From assembly GCA_003491925.1 (NCBI GenBank), contig DNAU01000202.1:1-8124 (forward strand): DNA of 8,124 nucleotides, in the 5' to 3' direction. Positions 6,183 to 8,124 of the stretch are shown piece by piece. A program made the translations under genes and the position numbers. The stretch is from Chloroflexota bacterium (GTDB lineage: Bacteria > Chloroflexota > Dormibacteria > Aeolococcales > Aeolococcaceae). Under the pieces are notes generated by a model that did not search any database, had not been told where the DNA came from, and worked only from the letters and a program-made list of their open reading frames with translations. How positions within the stretch are numbered: the stretch's first letter is position 1; the number at the start of each line of letters is the position of its first letter.

Positions 6183-6226
6183 GCCGTTCATGCGTCTGCG
6201 ATGTGGGACGTTCAGGCTGAGCGGAG

Positions 6227-6841
6227 ATGGCCCTCGCCCTGCGCAGACCGCCCGACCCCTCCCTCTGGCCCGCCGACCACGCCGGTGAGGACGTCCACGC
6301 CATGGACGGGGTGGTGTTCGAGGACCTGCTGGCGGTTGCCTTCCAGCGCTGCGGCTACGGGGTGGAGCTGGCCGGGCGCTCGCAGAGCGGTGGCGGCCTG
6401 GTCGTGACCCGCGGCAGCTGGCGGTGGTTCGCTCAGGCCAGGCGCCAGGACCGCGCCGTCGACTGCTCGGCGGTGGACCAGGCCATCCATGGTGGTGCCG
6501 CCCACGAGTGCGGGACGGCCCTCGTGGTGACGACCGCGGTCTACACCCGCGGCACGATCGCGTATGCGCGGCAGCACGGCGTGACCCTCTGGGATCAGCA
6601 CGACCTGGCCGATCTCCTCCGGGCGGCCGCCCTCACCCGGCCGGGGCCCCCGGTCGCGCCCGACTGTCCCCGCTGCCATCTGCCGATGACCTACGAGCCG
6701 AGGCTGGGCTCCGGCTGGAGCTGTCCCAACCGGTGGACCGCGGTCCAATGTCCCGAAACCGTCCCCTATCGCGCGCTGGCGATGCGCGTGGTGGTGGGCT
6801 TGCCACCCACCGGTGGGGCGCGGGTGCTGCCGACGCCCTGA
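6227..6841 (+). CDS. Mrr-like restriction endonuclease-fold protein with zinc ribbon, catalytic residues altered
   Basis: The protein has 204 residues from ATG 6227 (the only upstream in-frame stop is TGA 6218-6220); ATG 6302 (residue 26) is an equally possible start, with GAGGA ten bases before it. Residues 26-131 follow the Mrr catalytic-domain pattern: MDGVVFEDLLAVAF, GYGVELAGRS, the alternating core, SAVDQAIHGGAAHECGTALV, VVTTAVYTRGTIAYARQHGVTLWD and a DLADLL helix. The usual active site in this fold is Asp in a GVDL-type strand plus Gln/Glu-x-Lys. Here the first is GGLVV (residues 56-60) and the second is QAR (70-72), so the Asp reads as Gly and the Lys as Arg. Residues 147-175 form a Topo-type zinc ribbon with C147, C150, C166 and C175 (CPRC then CPNRWTAVQC). 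Active Mrr proteins cut modified DNA; this one may bind DNA without cutting. It could also be a decaying gene. The fold call is fairly sure; the loss of catalysis is inference. Confidence 0.78.
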   Translation: MALALRRPPDPSLWPADHAGEDVHAMDGVVFEDLLAVAFQRCGYGVELAGRSQSGGGLVVTRGSWRWFAQARRQDRAVDCSAVDQAIHGGAAHECGTALVVTTAVYTRGTIAYARQHGVTLWDQHDLADLLRAAALTRPGPPVAPDCPRCHLPMTYEPRLGSGWSCPNRWTAVQCPETVPYRALAMRVVVGLPPTGGARVLPTP

Positions 6842-6914
6842 GCCGGGGCTCGCCGGTCGGTGGACGGCGGAGCAGAGCTCAGCAGGCCCCGGCCACCATC
6901 AAGGGCAGCATATC

Positions 6915-7160
6915 CACACGGGCAACTCGCCCGTCGGCCTGCACGCGTGATGCGGGCGTCGCTCCACACCGGCGAGTCGTCCGTTCAGCTGCACGCGCGA
7001 GTCGCGCGCCTGCCCACACCCGCGAGTCGCCTGTCCAACCTACACGCGCGAGTCGTCCGTGCACACCACGAGTGGCCGGCCTTCTCACACGAGCGAGTCG
7101 TGAGCCTGTCCACCCATGGGAGCGCGAACGGCAGGCCTTCTCACACGAGCGTGTGATAGC
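6915..7160 (+). repeat. Degenerate array of about ten units, 25-bp period
   Basis: Units open with CAC[A/G]C[C/G] at 6915, 6942, 6965, 6992, 7015, 7043, 7062, 7086, 7111 (variant CACCCA) and 7142. The first spacings alternate 27 and 23 bp, so there is a 50-bp higher-order unit. The core GCGAGTCG recurs at 6972, 6997, 7022, 7048 and 7093, exactly or nearly 25 bp apart in the first four. Because 25 is not a multiple of three, the array is not a protein repeat in any one frame. It resembles neither CRISPR (no conserved long repeat) nor an IS end. Iteron-like binding sites or a genome-dispersed intergenic repeat are possible. Confidence 0.75.
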
Positions 7161-7211
7161 TGCCGAGCTGAGCCGGGCCGCCTCGGCACCGCCGTGCTGA
7201 TCGGAAACCCC

Positions 7212-7254
7212 TTGTCGCACCAGGGCGATCATGAGGTGGCCCGCCACGCGACAA
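7212..7254. other. Nested stem-loop
   Basis: TTGTCGC (7212-7218) pairs with GCGACAA (7248-7254), and inside them GGGC (7223-7226) pairs with GCCC (7239-7242). It lies between the repeat array and the transglycosylase promoter. A T-less terminator for upstream transcription or a structured RNA element would both fit. Confidence 0.35.
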
Positions 7255-7346
7255 TGCGTGACAGGATTGACACAAACCATCGGATGGAGGTGGTGCTGCA
7301 GAGCCACGCGGAAACCCCGGTTTCGTATTCGGAGCAGTGATCGGGG

Positions 7347-7376
7347 TTGCGGCGCTCGGCGCCGCCATGTTAGGGT
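7347..7376 (+). promoter_or_regulatory. Predicted promoter of the transglycosylase gene
   Basis: TTGCGG (7347-7352) and TAGGGT (7371-7376) are separated by 18 bp, the usual -35/-10 layout of actinobacterial housekeeping promoters. The start site would be near 7383, giving a 5' leader of about 175 nt. A second perfect -35-like TTGACA at 7267-7272 lacks a matching -10. Confidence 0.5.
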
Positions 7377-7382
7377 GCGTCC

Positions 7383-7558
7383 GTCGCGGATCGCAGAAGG
7401 TCCAGATTTCGCATACGGTGAGAGCGATATCTCACCGGTTCGCGGCCCACCGGCCCTCTCATCGGTGGAACTGAAGCCCAGGTGCATCGTCGCCTGCCCT
7501 TGACCGAGCGATCGAGCCGGGCGTGGCACGAGGCACCGACAGCCGGAGGTTGCCCCTC
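7383..7558 (+). promoter_or_regulatory. Structured 5' leader of the transglycosylase gene
   Basis: Hairpin A is a perfect 8-bp stem, CGGTGAGA (7416-7423) with TCTCACCG (7430-7437), loop GCGATA. Hairpin B is CCACCG (7447-7452) with CGGTGG (7463-7468). CGGTG occurs in both A and B (7416-7420, 7463-7467) and CACCG in both (7433-7437, 7448-7452), so the partners can be swapped; TGAGAG (7419-7424) can also pair with CTCTCA (7456-7461). Such mutually exclusive pairing is what riboswitches and attenuators use. No known riboswitch consensus is recognised. The ribosome binding site GGAGGT (7545-7550) sits eight bases before the ATG. Confidence 0.45.
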
Positions 7559-8008
7559 ATGCGTCGTCTCCTCGCCCGCGCTCACATCCCCGCCTGGTCG
7601 ACCGGCCTGGCGCTGGTGGCGCTGGCGGCGCTGACCGCGCTGCAGCCCGCATTGCAGGGCAGGACGCCGCATGTCGACGATTTCTCCGTTGCGCGCCATG
7701 GGGTATCGGCATCCGCATCGTCGACGCCCTGGTCGTTCCGGATACCGATGGCCACCGCCGCGGTCCCGTCACCGTTGCCCGTGCTGATGCTGAAGGTCCC
7801 GCTCGAGCCGGCATCGCCATCGCCGTCGGCCAAGCCGGCGCAGCGGCACACCGTGGTGGCCCCGGCCCCGGCCCCGCCCCGGATCAGCTACTCGGGTGCT
7901 CAGATCGTGGCCATCATCACCGCCGCGGCGCAGGCCCACGGGGTGGATCCGTCGTGGCTGATCAGCACGGCCGCATGTGAGTCCGGCTACAACCCTTACT
8001 CGTACTGA
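7559..8008 (+). CDS. Secreted lytic-transglycosylase (SLT) domain protein, truncated
   Basis: The ATG at 7559 is fixed by GGAGGT eight bases upstream. The 149 readable residues begin with a basic start and a hydrophobic signal or anchor helix (about 13-30), then a Pro/Ala/Ser-rich linker to about 108. The beginning of a transglycosylase fold follows: YSGAQIVAIITAAAQAHGVDPSWLISTAACESGYNPYSY, with the catalytic Glu at residue 141 in the CESGYNP motif. Such enzymes cleave the glycan of peptidoglycan during growth, division or resuscitation. In family members the fold continues for about 60-80 more residues (a GLFQF-type motif and more). Here a TGA at 8006-8008 intervenes, and none of the other frames after it contains that motif. 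Either the gene is broken by a frameshift or rearrangement, or the sequence beyond about 8005 is unreliable. The domain call is good. Confidence 0.75.
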   Translation: MRRLLARAHIPAWSTGLALVALAALTALQPALQGRTPHVDDFSVARHGVSASASSTPWSFRIPMATAAVPSPLPVLMLKVPLEPASPSPSAKPAQRHTVVAPAPAPPRISYSGAQIVAIITAAAQAHGVDPSWLISTAACESGYNPYSY

Positions 8009-8045
8009 AAGAATCTGGGGGTGTGGACAAGTAGTAGTCGTAGCT

Positions 8046-8072
8046 GGGGGGTGAGGGTGCGGGAGAGGGGGG
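8046..8072 (+). other. Canonical G-quadruplex motif
   Basis: Four G-runs of 6, 3, 3 and 6 are separated by loops TGA, TGC and AGA, all three bases long, with a further GGGGG at 8017-8021. By hand count 8009-8078 contains 36 G and only 7 C, a composition unlike any other part of the window. The motif lies just after the stop that cuts the transglycosylase gene. Confidence 0.7.
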
Positions 8073-8124
8073 CTGAACAATGGTGGACAGTGTGCAGAAC
8101 CCCTGGCGCCAGCCCGGTGCCGCC

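Noticed and set aside
6915..7160. CRISPR array
   Set aside because: Units are short, degenerate and variable in spacing, without a conserved repeat of 23 or more bases, unique spacers of uniform size or cas genes.
4804..7160. PLD lipoprotein and Mrr-like protein as a two-gene defence system
   Set aside because: They are divergent, the PLD protein carries an export signal while the Mrr-like protein has none, and no core defence gene (helicase, methyltransferase, STAND or Toll/interleukin domain) is nearby.
6424..7200. 258-residue plus-strand frame continuing through the 25-bp array
   Set aside because: It is out of frame with the Mrr-like gene, and the array's 25-bp period cannot give a consistent protein repeat.

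Overview
The window is high-GC bacterial chromosomal DNA. Most genes are strongly G/C-biased, and translation starts use ATG or GTG with GGAGG-type ribosome binding sites or none. The gene set is a TetR regulator, an MFS exporter, an isoprenylcysteine-methyltransferase-like membrane protein, an F420-type nitroreductase-family fragment, a PLD lipoprotein and an SLT-domain wall enzyme. This suggests an Actinomycetota genome or a high-GC relative such as Ca. Dormibacterota; the sequence alone does not decide. I see no rRNA, tRNA, CRISPR array, insertion sequence or phage gene.

Layout. Positions 1 to about 516 have lower GC (about 51% in the first 180 bases by hand count) and no convincing gene. 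Positions 568-1384 hold two damaged divergent genes: the C-terminal half of a TetR-type regulator on the minus strand, abutting an F420/deazaflavin nitroreductase-family gene on the plus strand that has lost its start. Positions 1433-3358 are a two-gene minus-strand operon, an MFS exporter followed by an ICMT-like membrane methyltransferase. An intact TetR gene (3469-4074) diverges from it across a 110-bp spacer with a strong double dyad, so this looks like a self-contained regulator/efflux unit. After the TetR gene comes a 21-bp tandem repeat (4087-4170), then a PHO-box-like pair of GTTCAC direct repeats and a 107-aa membrane protein with a clear ribosome binding site. It converges on a secreted phospholipase-D-superfamily lipoprotein (4804-5919).

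Positions 6227-6841 encode an Mrr-like nuclease-fold protein with a C-terminal zinc ribbon; its usual catalytic Asp and Lys appear to be replaced. Behind it lies a noncoding array of about ten degenerate units (6915-7160) with the core GCGAGTCG recurring every 25 bp. The array shares a 12-base core with the 21-bp repeat near 4100. A promoter and a structured leader of about 175 nt then lead into a lytic-transglycosylase-type secreted protein (7559-8008). Its SLT domain stops just after the catalytic-Glu motif, where a very G-rich segment with a canonical G-quadruplex motif begins.

I do not see a complete new multi-gene system. The points most worth a second look are the catalytically altered Mrr-like protein next to its repeat array, the repeat family shared by two loci, the collapsed regulator/reductase pair, and the structured leader plus G-quadruplex break at the transglycosylase gene.
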